Source: Drosophila miranda (lineage: Eukaryota > Arthropoda > Insecta > Diptera > Drosophilidae). From it: a DNA stretch of 64,000 nt. Of this stretch, positions 46,117 to 58,252 are shown one piece after another (within the stretch, counting starts at the first letter, position 1; every line of letters starts with the position of its first letter). A model generated the notes under the pieces. That model worked only from the letters and a program-made list of their open reading frames with translations, was not told the origin of the DNA and ran no database searches. Position numbers and translations under genes: made by a program. The stretch covers positions 7,176,001 to 7,240,000 of the forward strand of contig NC_046673.1 of the NCBI RefSeq assembly GCF_003369915.1, read 5' to 3'.

Positions 46117-48055
46117 TCTGATAGAACATTGGGATTCTCACTGATTCTGATTTTCAGACAATAAATACGTACGTATGTGCACTAATTGAAGAAAGTAATT
46201 CGAATTACTGTGCTATTTGTTCACTTTTCACTTCTTTTTGGATTGGTCTTCGGCAGAATCCACGCACGCGTTGCTTTTTTCAGGGAGGCTGCGAACCATG
46301 CAGTTCGAAATTACTACTGAAAATACAGGTGAACTTAGGCGTTTTATTGTAACTTATTTCTAGCTTCACAATTTTTACACAGAACACTCACTGAACTGAC
46401 TATTAATTGCCAGATTTGTTGACAATATCTGAACAAATGTTTGGCCTATTCCGATTGACAAAGCCGGCGAAAACGATACATTTTCTGTCCCCGCATTGGC
46501 AGCACTGGCTTTGTAAAGGTAACCTTTGCGGCTTCCTAGCTTCATTTTTTAGCACCAGGAGTTTCGTTACTTTTGTCGCTTCCTGTGTAGTTGGAATCAA
46601 ACACATGTTCTTCAGGGAAAAAGAAAAGATCGCTGATGATGAACAGTGGTTAAGTTGAGTGGTTACTATTTGAATAAATACAATTTTATGGGCGGCTTGT
46701 TATTTTCAAAATAAAGGCATGTAACCGCCGGATTTTATCAGACTATCGCACAAAAGTACCGATGTTCGCAGCTTCCTGTACATCGATAAGTAGAATCAAA
46801 AGTCGCGGATATATTTGATCTTACGTCCTGAGCCAACAGAAAAATAGTATCGACTCGGCCAAATCTGAGAAAAATATTCATGTTAATATGTTCGCCCAGC
46901 CAAAAAATATCAGACATATAAGTCGATATATATCAAAAAATGTATATATCAATACATATTTAACAACCATCCCTAGAATACTGAACTCTACCTGCGGTGA
47001 CCGCTCTCAAATCATTTATTCCAATGGATTGGATCTAAATCCTTTTCGCTCATTCACTTTCAAACAATTTCTATTTGGCGCACACCACTTGCATCCATTC
47101 GATAGTATTGATGGTCGAATTGCTTTCTTCGAAACGGTTGTTGGCTCTTTTTGCGCTCTCATTAAATCAGTTAAGGTTCTCTTTTTCGCTCTATTTGAAT
47201 CGAGTATGAATCGGTAGCAACCGGTCCCAACCATTGAAAATTCAAATTCAAGAGCTGAAGCTGCTTTAAAATGAACCAGTCTTGTGGGAAAATGATTCGT
47301 CAATCGGATTAAAGTTTCTGGGCAAGGCTGAGGGTTCTAGTTAGCTAGTAACATTACCCGAAATATCAAAAACGAGAAATATTTATGAGGGACCTATCGA
47401 TAAGTCCACGTTCCGCCATTTTGACGCGTCCATCGCTACTGCGCAGCTGCAGCGCCGACTGCAGGCTGCTTTTCCTATAAAAAGGCCGACAAGAGCTGTT
47501 TTCTCATACATATATGTATGTATATATTTTTTTCCTAATACTGGCACTGTTTCTATTGACTAAACTGAATCTTCTTCAGATGTCTTTCAATTAAAAATTT
47601 ATTAAATTTACATGGGAAAAAAAAAACATGAATTGCAAATGGCATGTTTTTTCGATGAAAAAAAAAAATGTTCTACCGATTTTTCGTTCAACATATTTTC
47701 ACAAAAAGTTGCGGAGGTGCTGCGGAGGAGTTGCCTCCGTCGCAGATACGGTCGTGGCGGACGTCTATAATCAGGACGTCTTTGTTTTTATATTGAGAAA
47801 ATGCATGTGTAATCCTTAAGCTAGAAAGTTGTACATTGCGAATCTCGTGGATGAAACAAACGGTTTATTCTTCTGCGTACATATTCATAATTTGTTTGTT
47901 TTTCCTGATTTCTGGAGGATTCGACTCATTCAACTTTAACAGTTGAGGCACGTCCACCGCGCCTTCATATAGATTTTAAAAAATGTATTTACGTTTTTTT
48001 TTTACTTTAACTTATTCAACTTTGACAGCTCTTTGAGTTTGGTGGGGCAGCATTT
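46117..48055. other. AT-rich unique DNA, no convincing gene
   Basis: Holds one more diverged copy of the 220 bp repeat (47235-47375), a TATCGATA motif at 47395-47402, an ATGTATGTATAT run near 47510 and scattered open frames of up to 109 codons without recognisable domains. Confidence 0.4.
47235..47375 (+). repeat. Diverged member of the 220 bp repeat family
   Basis: Shares the AACCAGTCTTGTGGGAAAA start, the ATTCGTCAATCGGATTAAA middle and the TAGTTAGCTAGTAACATT end with the units upstream of tan, so the family flanks tan on both sides. Confidence 0.5.
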
Positions 48056-48511
48056 CTGGTCAAAAGACCAGTCCAACGCCTTCCTCTTCGAGGAGGACGT
48101 GCGGCAGCTGGCCGTCGGCTGGACCCACAATGCGGCGCTGCTCCGCAACAACGAGATCCTCATGTGGGGCCGCAACTGCTACGGACAGCTGGGCACGGGC
48201 TCGATCAGCGAGCAGCAGGCGGTGCCCCAGCCACTGAGCCTCCGACTGCCCGACGGCCAGACGCCTGCTCACGTGCACATGGGGGCAGAGCACGGCCTGC
48301 TGCGGACTACAGCCGGCGAGATCTACACCTGGGGCTGGAACGAGCACGGAAACTGTGGCAACAACAGTACAGAGAATGTGTAAGAATCTCCCTTCTGCCA
48401 GTGGATTGGCTTTAAATTCAATTTTCGATCAATTTCCAGATGCAGCGCGTGAAGTTGGCCGGAGCTGGCTCGGGCTTCTGTTACGCCATTTCCGAGTCGT
48501 CTGTTAATTAA
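48056..48511 (+). pseudogene. RCC1-like protein, C-terminal exons, inverted copy
   Basis: Exons 48056-48377 and 48440-48511, intron 62 bp, stop TAA 48509-48511. The most complete open version: FLFEEDVRQLAVGWTHN, WGRNCYGQLGTG, HVHMGAEHGLLRTT, TWGWNEHGNCG, GSGFCYAISE. It starts abruptly at 48056, where unique DNA gives way to the repeat. RCC1-type propellers bind or activate small GTPases; SERGEF is linked to secretion. Function is lost or changed if the N-terminal blades are absent. Confidence 0.7.
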
Positions 48512-48843
48512 TTTTATAATAAATGTTAAAAATGCTTAAAAATACTAAACGGAATATCGAAATTAAGGTATTTGATGTCGGATCATGGGCAAAATTGTAC
48601 GAATAATCAAACCCAAGCAGTTGGCGCTCTTTCTTCCATCGATAGTTGAAGAAACATCGATGTATCGATAGTAACAATGAAGTTTTTCAACCTTCAGCAG
48701 CTTTACTTGAACTCCGCGGAATTTTTGTTGCAAATACTATTTGCCATTTTTACAGTGAAAATAAAGTGCTTTGTTTTCAAAAACTTAATCTTTTCCACAG
48801 AAAAAAGAAGGTAAATATGGTAAATGGTAGATTTTTATATATT

Positions 48844-49137
48844 TTATTCGAAATGTGCGGCTTGCCAGGCAATTAGTGGATGAATTTGAGGGCGCTTATG
48901 GTTTTTGAAGCCAACAAGTGCAAATGGCGATGGAGAATCATCAAAGTGCAATGAAATATTCGAAATATTTGCGGCACCGGCCTCTACACACTCGTGTTCC
49001 ATGATAGATGCCTCAGAGCAGAGAACTATCTCCCTTAAATATTTGGCAGCACAGAAAAAGTCGCCCAAAGTGAGACATCGCTTCTTCTGCGCAAAATGCA
49101 ATGGATTGGATTGATATTTCTTCGATCCGCAGAAGTC
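48844..49137 (-). other. Gene C copy
   Basis: Same open frame as at 2843-3136; unrecognised; no ATG. Confidence 0.3.
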
Positions 49138-49529
49138 TCACTTTAAGACTTCTGTGGGCATGTGTATGCCGGCATTTTTCGTTCACCAATACACAAAAAG
49201 ATTAACCAGTGCTGCCAATAGTTCATCCACTGATACACACACGCACACACAGCACTCAAGCCTCCACGACCTCTGACTGGGCAGCACTGTCGTGGTAGGC
49301 GTCTGTGTCGGGCAGTAATTCCGAGAAACTTCAGCGTGTATTAGTAGACCACTCCGCATAAATAAAATAAATTTCCCATAAATCAATTTTTTTTGTGCAA
49401 CCGATCGCCATAAACAAACGAACAGACGACTGGGAGCCGATTACTTCCATTTCGCTCGAAGCAGTGAAGGTTCTCGTTCAGCGGTGTTTCTTTCCAATAA
49501 ACATTTTCATTTCTTTCTCGCACAAAAAG

Positions 49530-50391
49530 ATGTCGGAGAATAGCTTCAACTCAAAGTATTTGGACGATGACGATGAGGACGATGCGACTGCTGCCTCTGA
49601 GGGTGTGTACCAATGAATCCTCTAAACTAAATATAATCCACGCGTTTGTCTCGCGCTTTAGGCAAAGTTTCGAGCCAGGTGGCCAAGCGCATCTGGCAGC
49701 CAACCATCGATGATACTACCCCTGGGGTCTGGGAGCCGCCCGAGAAGCCCCTGCCCCACGTGGAGGAGGATGCTCCGATGAGTGCCGAGGCCCTGGCGGA
49801 GGCTCTAGCGGTGAGCGAGACCGCCTCGGACTTTATACACGAAGTGGAGCGCTCTCTCTACGGCGACAACAGCAAGGAGAACGGCTCCGCCCAGTACTTC
49901 AAGGCGGCCGAGAATTATTCGCTGTTTGGCGCCAACTACATGGGCTTGGAGGAGGACAAGAACAAAAAACCGCCGCCGGGCTTCGACCAAAGCTCCAGTC
50001 AGATTGCGGCTGGATCGGCCGGAGTATCCGGCCAAAGCTACTCGGGGGTAAGTGGTGCTCTAGGCTTTCAATCAGGCCAATATACAGCAGCAGCAGCAGC
50101 AGCAACACCACCACCAGCAGCAGCAGCAGCAGCAACACCACCACCAGCAGCAGCAGCAGCAGCACCACCAGCAGCAGCACCACCACCAGCAGCAGCAGCA
50201 GCACCACCACCAGCAGCAGCAGCAGCAGGCGGCTCTCCAGCAGCAGCAGCAGGCGGCTCTCCTCTCCTACGGCCAAAAGGCCGTAACAGCAACTGGCATA
50301 GTCCCTGACCCACGCGACGTATGTTCTAGAAGCGGTGTTTCTTGCGTATCGTGCCCGTTTGCGTCGCCAGGTCCACTTCTGGGACAACTAG
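49530..50391 (+). pseudogene. Gene A copy 11, internal deletion and frame switch
   Basis: Exons 1 and 2 are intact (one Ile-to-Thr). A deletion then removes the rest of intron 2 and the first part of exon 3, joining at a shared TTCAAT near 50065-50070. The acceptor is gone, so reading through the exon 2 donor enters the CAG/CAC tract in the GCA/CCA frame and gives an Ala/Pro-rich tail (open to 50308) instead of Gln/His. The exon 3 glutamine tract is much expanded. The 3' flank carries the roughly 22 bp insertion shared with copy 10. Confidence 0.7.
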
Positions 50392-50788
50392 AGGACGGCC
50401 AGGACATTACACTCCACACCCACAGATTAGATGACATGGAGCGATCGAGTATTTGAACTAGTTTTAAAATATTTTGTTTGTTTGTTTTGTCGAGTTTGTT
50501 GTCGTCTCCTCTGGGCTGATGACCGACAGCATAGAAAGGCGTACTCTTAAACAGTCTTCAAAGTTATTTAGTTCTACGACACACACATTGCGGTCCGCCT
50601 CAGCAGATGGATCCCTGTGCCTGTGCCCAGAATGTCGCGGCTCCGCGCGTACTGGAGTCCGATTCCACACGAGGGCGAGGCATGAGTTCAATATCTTCTT
50701 GTTGCTGCAGAGCGCCTCCCGGCTGCTGGGTTTTTGCAATGATTAAAATGACCTTCATTCCCTGATGACAGACAGTCACTGGAAAACG

Positions 50789-51446
50789 TTTCTCCAGCAT
50801 CACTGCCGTGGTCTGTTGTACCTCAACCGTCGACATCTTCTGTTGAAGTGTTCTCCGCTTCTGAATTTTAGTGTATAGTTTCTGAAGGGCTGGGCTGGAC
50901 TGGAACACCTATATCATGTTCGGCCTTGTCAGCCGATCCGTGCCAACGTCTTTGAAATCGTTGAGCGGTGAGAGCGGTGCTGTGTTGCAGATCCGCTTCG
51001 GACAGCCCCCCCACATCCACACCACCCACATCATGCTGTGTGGAGTGCCCTGAGGCCTGCGTTTCATTGACAAGAAGCGACCAGAGTGTGGGACACGCCC
51101 GCAGATTCTGCAAGTGAAGATCAACTACAAAGGATTACTTACTTTGTCATTGCCATGAGAGGCGGAGGGAACAGCCACCGTTGTGTTGATGTGATGTTCC
51201 ACCAGTTCCACGGGTTGTTTTATGGGCAACGAGCCCAAGCAGATTGTGCGCTACAAGCGAGGATACCCTTTGGATAAAAAACACAGCCGCAACTGTGGCG
51301 GATCAGCTGAAATCGCTGCCAAGCTGCAGCCAATGCGGTGGGATTCGTCAATTCGAGTATGTGGGAACGGGAGTTTAAAGTGTGACGGTGGTACTGTCCA
51401 CCCGAAGTCGCTCCAGTCGTTTTCCGTACAAGTCCATGTTAAAAAA
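50789..51446. other. Unrecognised gene fragments between repeats
   Basis: The boundary at 50788 cuts the RCC1-like flank. On minus an ATG at 50836 opens MSTVEVQQTTAVMLEK into the junction. On plus an ATG near 50916 opens MFGLVSRSVPTSLKSLSG, like a mitochondrial presequence, for about 45 codons to TGA. The two face away from each other, as at a divergent promoter. Further plus open frames (51222 on) follow with no recognisable domain. They are probably pieces of ordinary genes copied in. Confidence 0.3.
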
Positions 51447-52375
51447 TGTTATGATCCGCCTCTTTGCCACCCTGGCCTATCGTTCCCAGCTAGCTCACGG
51501 GGAAGTCAGGGGTGTTTCCGACCCGATAAGCCAGGGGACGGATTGAACAAAACAAAAAAACATACAAAAAAAACAAATCTAATTTATAGGATAGACTTGT
51601 CGTCGTTGGCACTTTCGTCAGCGGGGATAGTTGGTTTCGTTATCCCTAGCAGGGTCCCACCCTTCCTTGAGCGCCACCTTTTGAATTCGCTCCCTTTTCA
51701 TATTCAGGGTCCCGCTCTTCTTCTCGCTCTCGCCCCACCCAACTACCGTTTTCTATTCACTCATGACTCTTTTCAAATATTCCTTTTATATCCATTATAT
51801 TTTCTTATTTATCTTGTACATTATTAATTAATAATAATTAATAATCTAGGTTTATATAAAGGAAACAAATACTAACACAAAAATACTAACAAAAAAAAAT
51901 AAACCCTATGGGTGTGTGTGAATCGTGTGTGTGTATTGCTGCTTTGAAGTCCGGATTCTTTCCCCGGGGGGGCTGGTGTGTGGGGACAGAAACGTGTCTC
52001 CAGTCGGTGCTCCGCTGACGGTCCCTTGGTGCCGGTGCTCCGCTGACGGTTCTCGCATCAGTTTCCCGGCCTGGCCAGTACCGGGATGCTGCTGCCGATG
52101 TCCGCCGCTTCTGCTGATGTTGATGCCTGCCGCTGATGTCTTGGTGGGATCGTCGTCTCAACGATCACCAATTTTGTTTCCTTTTTTTCTTTTAGGGCAC
52201 GTGCGGCCTCTACTATTCTCCACCGGAAACTCTCTTTTTTTTCTTCCTCGCCCCGTTTCCTTTTCTCCCACGCAACTCTGCCACTGCTTCCCAGGATCCA
52301 CTATAGATGCCGCTGTCTCTTTCTTCTCCAGCCCTGATACCTATCGGCTCTGTCCAAAACCGCCCATAACACCAC
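51447..52375 (-). mobile_element. Gypsy LTR plus 3' region, head-to-head with element 3
   Basis: LTR 51447-51891 and 3' internal fragment with the 218 bp deletion, ending at CCCATAACACCAC. It is fused at about 52375 to plus-strand gag. The two parts belong to opposite strands, so this is an inversion-type junction. Confidence 0.85.
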
Positions 52376-52376
52376 C

Positions 52377-53327
52377 GATCAGAGACCCGTGGAGGAGTGG
52401 CTATTCAACGGGATGGGCGCAGGAGCAAACCCTAACAGGAATCGACCGAGTTTCGGAGAGGCTAGGCAGGAGCAAGTGCAGATACGAAGATGGGGACTTA
52501 GCTTCGACGGCGATCCAAAGGGGATGCCCGTGGCGGAATTCATATTCCGGGTGGAGCATCTACAGACGTCGTACCAGGTACCGTGGGCGGAGGTGTTGAA
52601 AGCCTTTCACACATTGGTCAGTGGCCACGCAAGGGATTGGTACTGGATGCATGTGCGCACGGTAGGAATGCCGGACTGGCCGAATCTGAGATATGGTCTC
52701 CAGCAGCAGTTTCAAGTTCGTCGGACAGAGTTCGAGCGAGAGCAAGAGCTCAAGGAACGCCGACAACGCCACGGGGAGTCGGCGGACCAGTACATCCAGG
52801 AGATGTTGGTGTTGAGGTCGAGATTGCTGAATCCGTTCTCGGATTATGATCTAATAAAGATCATAAAGATCAATATTAGGGATGCAATTTCGAGGGTGAT
52901 TTATCCAATGCAGATACCAAATCTCCAGAAGCTGCGAGAAGAGTGTGCGGACGCCGAGAAACTGCTGGCGACGCGATGGACAAGGAGCGGTCCAGACCAT
53001 GGGGGTAGTAGGCGCAGGGAAGATCACAAAGTACATGAATTGGATGCGAACACTCACGACCCGGAGGAACAGACCGAGGCATTGGATGCTGTCCATAGGA
53101 CGAGGGAATCCGGAGGCGACCGCACCCAGCTGAAGTGCTGGAATTGCGCTCAGCCGGGTCACACCTATTTTGAGTGTGAGTCGGCCGTACGTAACCTGTT
53201 CTGCTACAAGTGCGGGCTGGCCGGGGTCATCCTCCCTAAATGTCCTAAATGTCGGCCGGGAAACGCGAAAAGGAGCACGACGCAATTGGAGGAGTCGAGT
53301 TCCACGTCGCCGCGAAGCAGCCAATAG
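52377..53327 (+). pseudogene. Gypsy element 3 gag, N-terminally truncated
   Basis: Open from the fusion point through the capsid-like region and both zinc knuckles to the stop; about 190 N-terminal residues are lost. GGGAAAC heptamer at 53258-53264 in the gag frame. Confidence 0.8.
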
Positions 53328-56300
53328 ATAGGCCCTCCAACGTTAAATTAGATACCCCTAAGGAAAGAAGTAGCAATAAGAATATTTACACTACCATATA
53401 TAAGGTTAACCAAGCGGTATTACCCGAAGCTAGATGGTCCGAGCGCAAGCCGATAAAGGAAAGACAGCGGCAGTACGAACAGGCCAGGAATCGGATAATG
53501 GGGGACGAACTCGATGAGAGTATCCGAACGGGAGCAGTCAGAGCACAGCGGGCTCGGGACAGGTTTCAGGGGCGAAAGAGAAGGCGGCTCCAGGTGTGTG
53601 CTGCAGTCCACTCGGCAATTCGTCAGGATGACAGGCCATTCGCACGAGTGAAGTTGGGCCCGAGGACGCTGATGGGACTACTGGATACAGGGGCATCGGT
53701 GAGCCTTCGGGGAAAGGTGGCCTGGAACTGATAGGAGAATTGGAGCTGAAACTTCAAGACATAAAGAAATTCTCAGTACAAACAGCGGGCGGCACTCCTC
53801 ATAAAATACTGGGACATGTGTCGACAGTAATGACGTATGGAGGCCAGAAGCAGACTATGGAGTTGTTCCTGTTTCCCTCGCTGAAACAACCGCTGTACCT
53901 AGGGGTCGATTTCTGGCGGAAGTTTGGTCTGGCTCCGCATATAGTAGGCCTAGAACGACACAAGGAATTAGCCGAAATTGATGCTGAGGTGCTGACTAGG
54001 AGTAGACCAACGGAACCGCACGAATTGACGCACACGCAGCAGACACGTCTGGACCAGGTGAAGAACAACTTCAGGGCATTCGACACACATGGTTTGGGAA
54101 GAACGACGCTCGAAAGGCACGAAATTCAATTAATCGAGGGAGCCGTACCCGTAAAGGAGCGATTCTACCCGGTGTCTCCCGCGGTGCAAGAGCTGTTGTT
54201 TGCCGAGGTGGACGAAATGTTGCGCCTCGGAGTCATCGAAACCAGCGAGAGCCCGTGGAGCAACCGCGTGACGCTGGTACGTAAGCCGGGAAAAAACCGA
54301 TTGTGTCTGGATGCGCGGAAACTAAACAAATTAACCGTGAAGGATGCTTACCCGCTGCAGAGCATCGAGTCAATTCTGAGCCGCGTAGAGGATACGGTGT
54401 ACATCAGCAGCATCGATTTAAGGCACGCATTTTGGCAGATAGAGCTGGAGCCTGAAAGTCGGACGTACACAGCGTTCACGGTGCCGGGCAGACCACTCTA
54501 TCAATTTAAATCGATGCCCTTCGGGTTGTGCAATGCAGCCCAACGGCTGTGTCGGTTGATGGATCGAGTAATTCCACAACGACTCCGAAGCCATGTCTTT
54601 GTATACTTAGACGATCTACTAGTTATTTCCCGGACGTTTGAGGAGCATATACACCTGTTAGAGGAAGTGGCCAAGTGTCTCAAGGAGGAAAACCTGACAA
54701 TTGGAAGAAAAAAATCGAAATTCGGCTATAAATATTTAAAGTATTTAGGGTACATCGTAGGCGACGGCGCACTTAGGACAGATCCGGAGAAAGTACAGGC
54801 GATCACCCAAATACCAATGCCAAGGAACGTGAGACAAATCCGGAGATTTTTGGGGACAGCTGGCTGGTATCGGCGGTTTATCCGAAATTTCTCGGCACTC
54901 TCGGCTCCTCTGACAGACTGTCTGAAAGGAAAAGGGCAATTTAAGCTGACGGAGGAGGCAGGAAAATCGTTCGAGGAGCTCAAAAAAGCACTTACCAGTG
55001 CCCCCGTGCTACATCATCCAGACTTTAAGAAGCACTTCTTCATCCAGTGTGATGCGAGCCACGTGGGGATTGGAGCAGTTCTCTTCCAGAGGGATGATGA
55101 AGGAGCAGAGCACCCGATCGCATTCTTTTCGGCGAAGCTAAGAGGGGCACAGCTCAACTATAGCGTGCCAGAGAAGGAGTGTCTGGCGGCGGTAAGAGCC
55201 ATAGAGAAGTTCCGTGCATACGTAGAACTGATGCCATTCACGGTGATAACAGATCACGCGAGTTTGCAGTGGCTCATGCGATTCAAAGCACTGGATGGGA
55301 GGCTAGCCAGGCGGTCGTTGGCTCTCCAGGCTTATGACTTCGAAATCGAGCACCGCAAAGGAAAGGAAAATATCGTCGCCGATATGCTGTCACGTCCCTT
55401 TGACGTGGACGCTATCGACTTCCTGGAGTTCGACACCACAGCCTTCGAGGATGAAGAATACCGAAGAAAAATTGAGTCGGTCCAGAGCGATGAGGATGAA
55501 TTCCCAGACCTGAAGGTGGAGGAAGGACTGCTGTTTAAGCGCACACAATTTGGCCGGCCGGAATTAGAGGAGTTTACGTGGAAGCTATGGATCCCGGAAG
55601 CCCTGACGAGCACACTGATCCAACAGGCTCACGACAGCGATGTGGCAATGCATGGAGGAATCGCGAGGACACTGGGACAGCTGCGACAGTTCTATTATTG
55701 GCCCCGGATGACCGTGCAGGTGAAGGCATATGTGGCTGATTGTAACACCTGCAAAGAAACAAAACATTCAACACAGGTTCACCGTCCACTCATGGGGGCC
55801 GAAACCAGAACCGAGAGGCCGATTCAAAAACTGTACCTGGATTTCCTGGGTCCATATCCGAGGACTCGAAGTGGCAATGTGGTCATACTAATAGTCCTCG
55901 ATCACATGTCCAGATATGTCTGGTTGAAGGCTTTGCCTAAGGCGACGTCTTCGGCCGTGATCCGATTCTTGCACGCCGAGGTCTTCGCGCAGTTTGGCGT
56001 GCCTGAAATAGTGCATACCGATAATGGAAAGCAATTTGTGTCAGCTGAATTTTCTCAATTCCTGGATAGGAGAAGCATAACGCACCTGAAGTCGGGGAAC
56101 TATGCACCGCAGGCGAACGCGGCCGAACGAGTGAACCAGACTGTACTGGCAGCAATAAGGACATACGCTAGTGAGGATCACACGCGCTGGGACGAGAAGC
56201 TGACGGAGATCCAGTGTGTGGCTAGGAGCGCTATACACACGGGTATCGGGACGTCGCCATACTTTGTGTTGTTTGGGCAGCACATGTTTACTAGCGGCCG

Positions 56301-56751
56301 AGATTATAAATTGGCACGCAGACTGGGCGCCCTAAATGATGCACAAATGTCACCCTTGGCGAGGAGTGACAAGATGGAGATAGTCCGAGATGAGGTCCGA
56401 GGAAACTCTCATGAAGCCTACAACAGAGCGAAGAACAGGTATAATCGAAAAGCTCGAGAAATTAGGTACTCACCGGGTCAGGAGATATATAAGCGGAATT
56501 TCGTGTTGAGCAAATTTAAAAACAACATCAACGCGAAGTTCAGCTCAAAATACGTCAAGTGCCGAGTGATCCGGAGTATGGGCAACAGTCTGTACGAGCT
56601 GGAGACGTTGCAAGGCTCACGTATTGGGGTGTTTCACGCAGCTTCTGAAGCAGTAGCCCAGGCATCTCAGTCGATGGAGCCAGAGACTCTCAATCTCAGG
56701 GTGTGGGCGATGGCCTACGTTTGGGGCCCCTTAATTGAAAAAGCCCGCTAG
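53249..56751 (+). pseudogene. Gypsy element 3 pol, protease frameshift
   Basis: The protease (LLDTGASVSL) loses one T after GAGCCTTC near 53708, which shifts the frame. From 53740 a 1003-codon frame covers the rest: RT YLDD at residues 289-292, RNase H Asp438, integrase Asp701, Asp761 and Glu796. Near 56640 a small change (HAAS instead of HAKD) removes the normal pol stop, so the frame runs on to 56751. Confidence 0.85.
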
Positions 56752-56792
56752 CTTGGCACTCCCGTTTCGGCGGAGTAATCCTGGAAACGGTA

Positions 56793-57499
56793 GTGTGGTG
56801 TTATGGGCGGTTTTGGAGAGAGCCGATAGGTATCAGGGCTGGAGAAGAAAGAGACAGCGGCATCTATAGTGGATCCTGGGAAGCAGTGGCAGAGTTGCGT
56901 AGGAGAAAAGGAAACGGGGCGAGGAGGAAGAAAAGGGAGAGTTTCCGGTGGAGAATAGTGGAGGCCGCACGTGCCCTAAAAGAAAAAAAGGAAACAAAAT
57001 TGGTGATCGTGGAGACGACGATCCCACCAAGACATCAGCGGCAGGCATCAACCTCAGCAGAAGCGGCGGACATCGGCAGCAGCATCCCGGTACTGGCCAG
57101 GCCGGGAAACTGATGCGAGAACCGTCAGCGGAGCACCGGCACCAAGGGACCGTCAGCGGAGCACCGACTGGAGACACGTTTCTGTCCCCACACACCAGCC
57201 CCCCCGGGGAAAGAATCCGGACTTCAAAGCAGCAATACACACACACGATTCACACACACCCACCTTCATCCACCCACATCACACACAACCCACGCATGTA
57301 TACCCTCATTCATAACACATCACATAACATCACCACATTTCACACATCTACACCCGTCCGACCCACAATTAAACAAAATATCACGATCATACAAAAAACA
57401 CCACGATTAAACGTAAACATCAGCAAGCATCAGGAAGCAACAACCTCTATCAAAGGGGGCTGCCAACTCGGCCGAAATAGGGTTTATTTTTTTTGTTAG
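56793..57499 (+). other. Gypsy 3' region with two overlapping open frames
   Basis: After pol, two frames stay open in nearly every copy: 106 codons (MWCYGRFW..., Lys/Arg-rich, from 56793) and 183 codons in another phase (MENSGGRTC..., Thr/His-rich, from 56948). Neither has a signal peptide, membrane segments or an env-like fusion motif. They may be noncoding. A purine run, AAAGGGGG, at about 57454-57461 may be part of the priming tract. Confidence 0.4.
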
Positions 57500-57946
57500 T
57501 ATTTTTGTGTTAGTATTTGTTTCCTTTATATAAACCTAGATTATTAATTATTATTAATTAATAATGTTCAAGATAAATAAGAAAATATAATGGATATAAA
57601 AGGAATATTTGAAAAGAGTCATGAGTGAATAGAAAACGGTAGTTGGGTGGGACGAGAGCGAGAAGAAGAGCGGGACCCTGAATATGAAAAGGGAGCGGAT
57701 TCAAAAGGTGGCGCTCAAGGAAGGGTGGGATCCTGCTGGGATAACGAAACCAACTATCCCCGCTGACGAAAGTGCCAACGAGGACAAGTCTGTCCTATAA
57801 ATTAGATTTGTTTTTTTTGTATGTTTTTTTTTGTTTTTTGTTTTGTTCAATCCGTCCCCTGGCTTATCGGGTCGGAAACACCCCTGACTTCCCCGTGAGC
57901 TAGCTGGGAACGATAGGCCAGGGTGGCAAAGAGGCGGATCATAACA
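57494..57946 (+). repeat. LTR shared by gypsy elements 3 and 4
   Basis: 453 bp, TGTTA...TAACA ends. It is followed directly by leader sequence with about 187 bp missing, including the primer binding site. Confidence 0.8.
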
Positions 57947-58252
57947 AAGGGAAGGAAGTGTGTGTCCCGAGTTGTGGTCCAGGTATTACCAGGTGGTAGT
58001 AGCCTCGTTGTCCGACTCGTGGAGCTCGCTGTCTGGATCTGAAAAGAGGAAGAGGTGCCGGAGGATCTGTCGAGTCGTGGTCCGGGTTATGTCCAGAGGC
58101 ATTAACGTCGTTGTCCGATTCTGGGGGATCCACGGTGATCTGAGGGAGGAAACAGCAAAGGGAGTTGGCACTTAGAAAAAGTAAGCGAAGGTAAATAGCA
58201 AAGGGAAAAGAAGGGAGTCCGCTCACCTGCAAAACAATTAATGCCAGCATCG

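Larger units (their letters stand above)
52376..57946 (+). mobile_element. Gypsy element 3, 5'-truncated
   Basis: Starts in the middle of gag, keeps the gag end, pol and the long 3' region, and ends with an LTR 57494-57946 (453 bp). Missing are the 5' LTR, primer site, leader and the gag N terminus. The pol has one frameshift in protease; RT to integrase is a single long open frame. It is the only near-complete pol in the window, but the element cannot replicate without its 5' end. Confidence 0.88.

Noticed and set aside
46888-47303. 109- and 95-codon frames in the AT-rich stretch after the CBP80-like piece
   Set aside because: Overlapping on opposite strands, biased composition, no recognisable motif.
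54501-54683. Antisense frames within gypsy pol and gag
   Set aside because: They recur only because pol is repeated; no domains, no start context.
56948-57499. Third gypsy ORF as an envelope gene
   Set aside because: No signal peptide, membrane segment or fusion motif; Thr/His-rich tail is from a CA-rich noncoding stretch.
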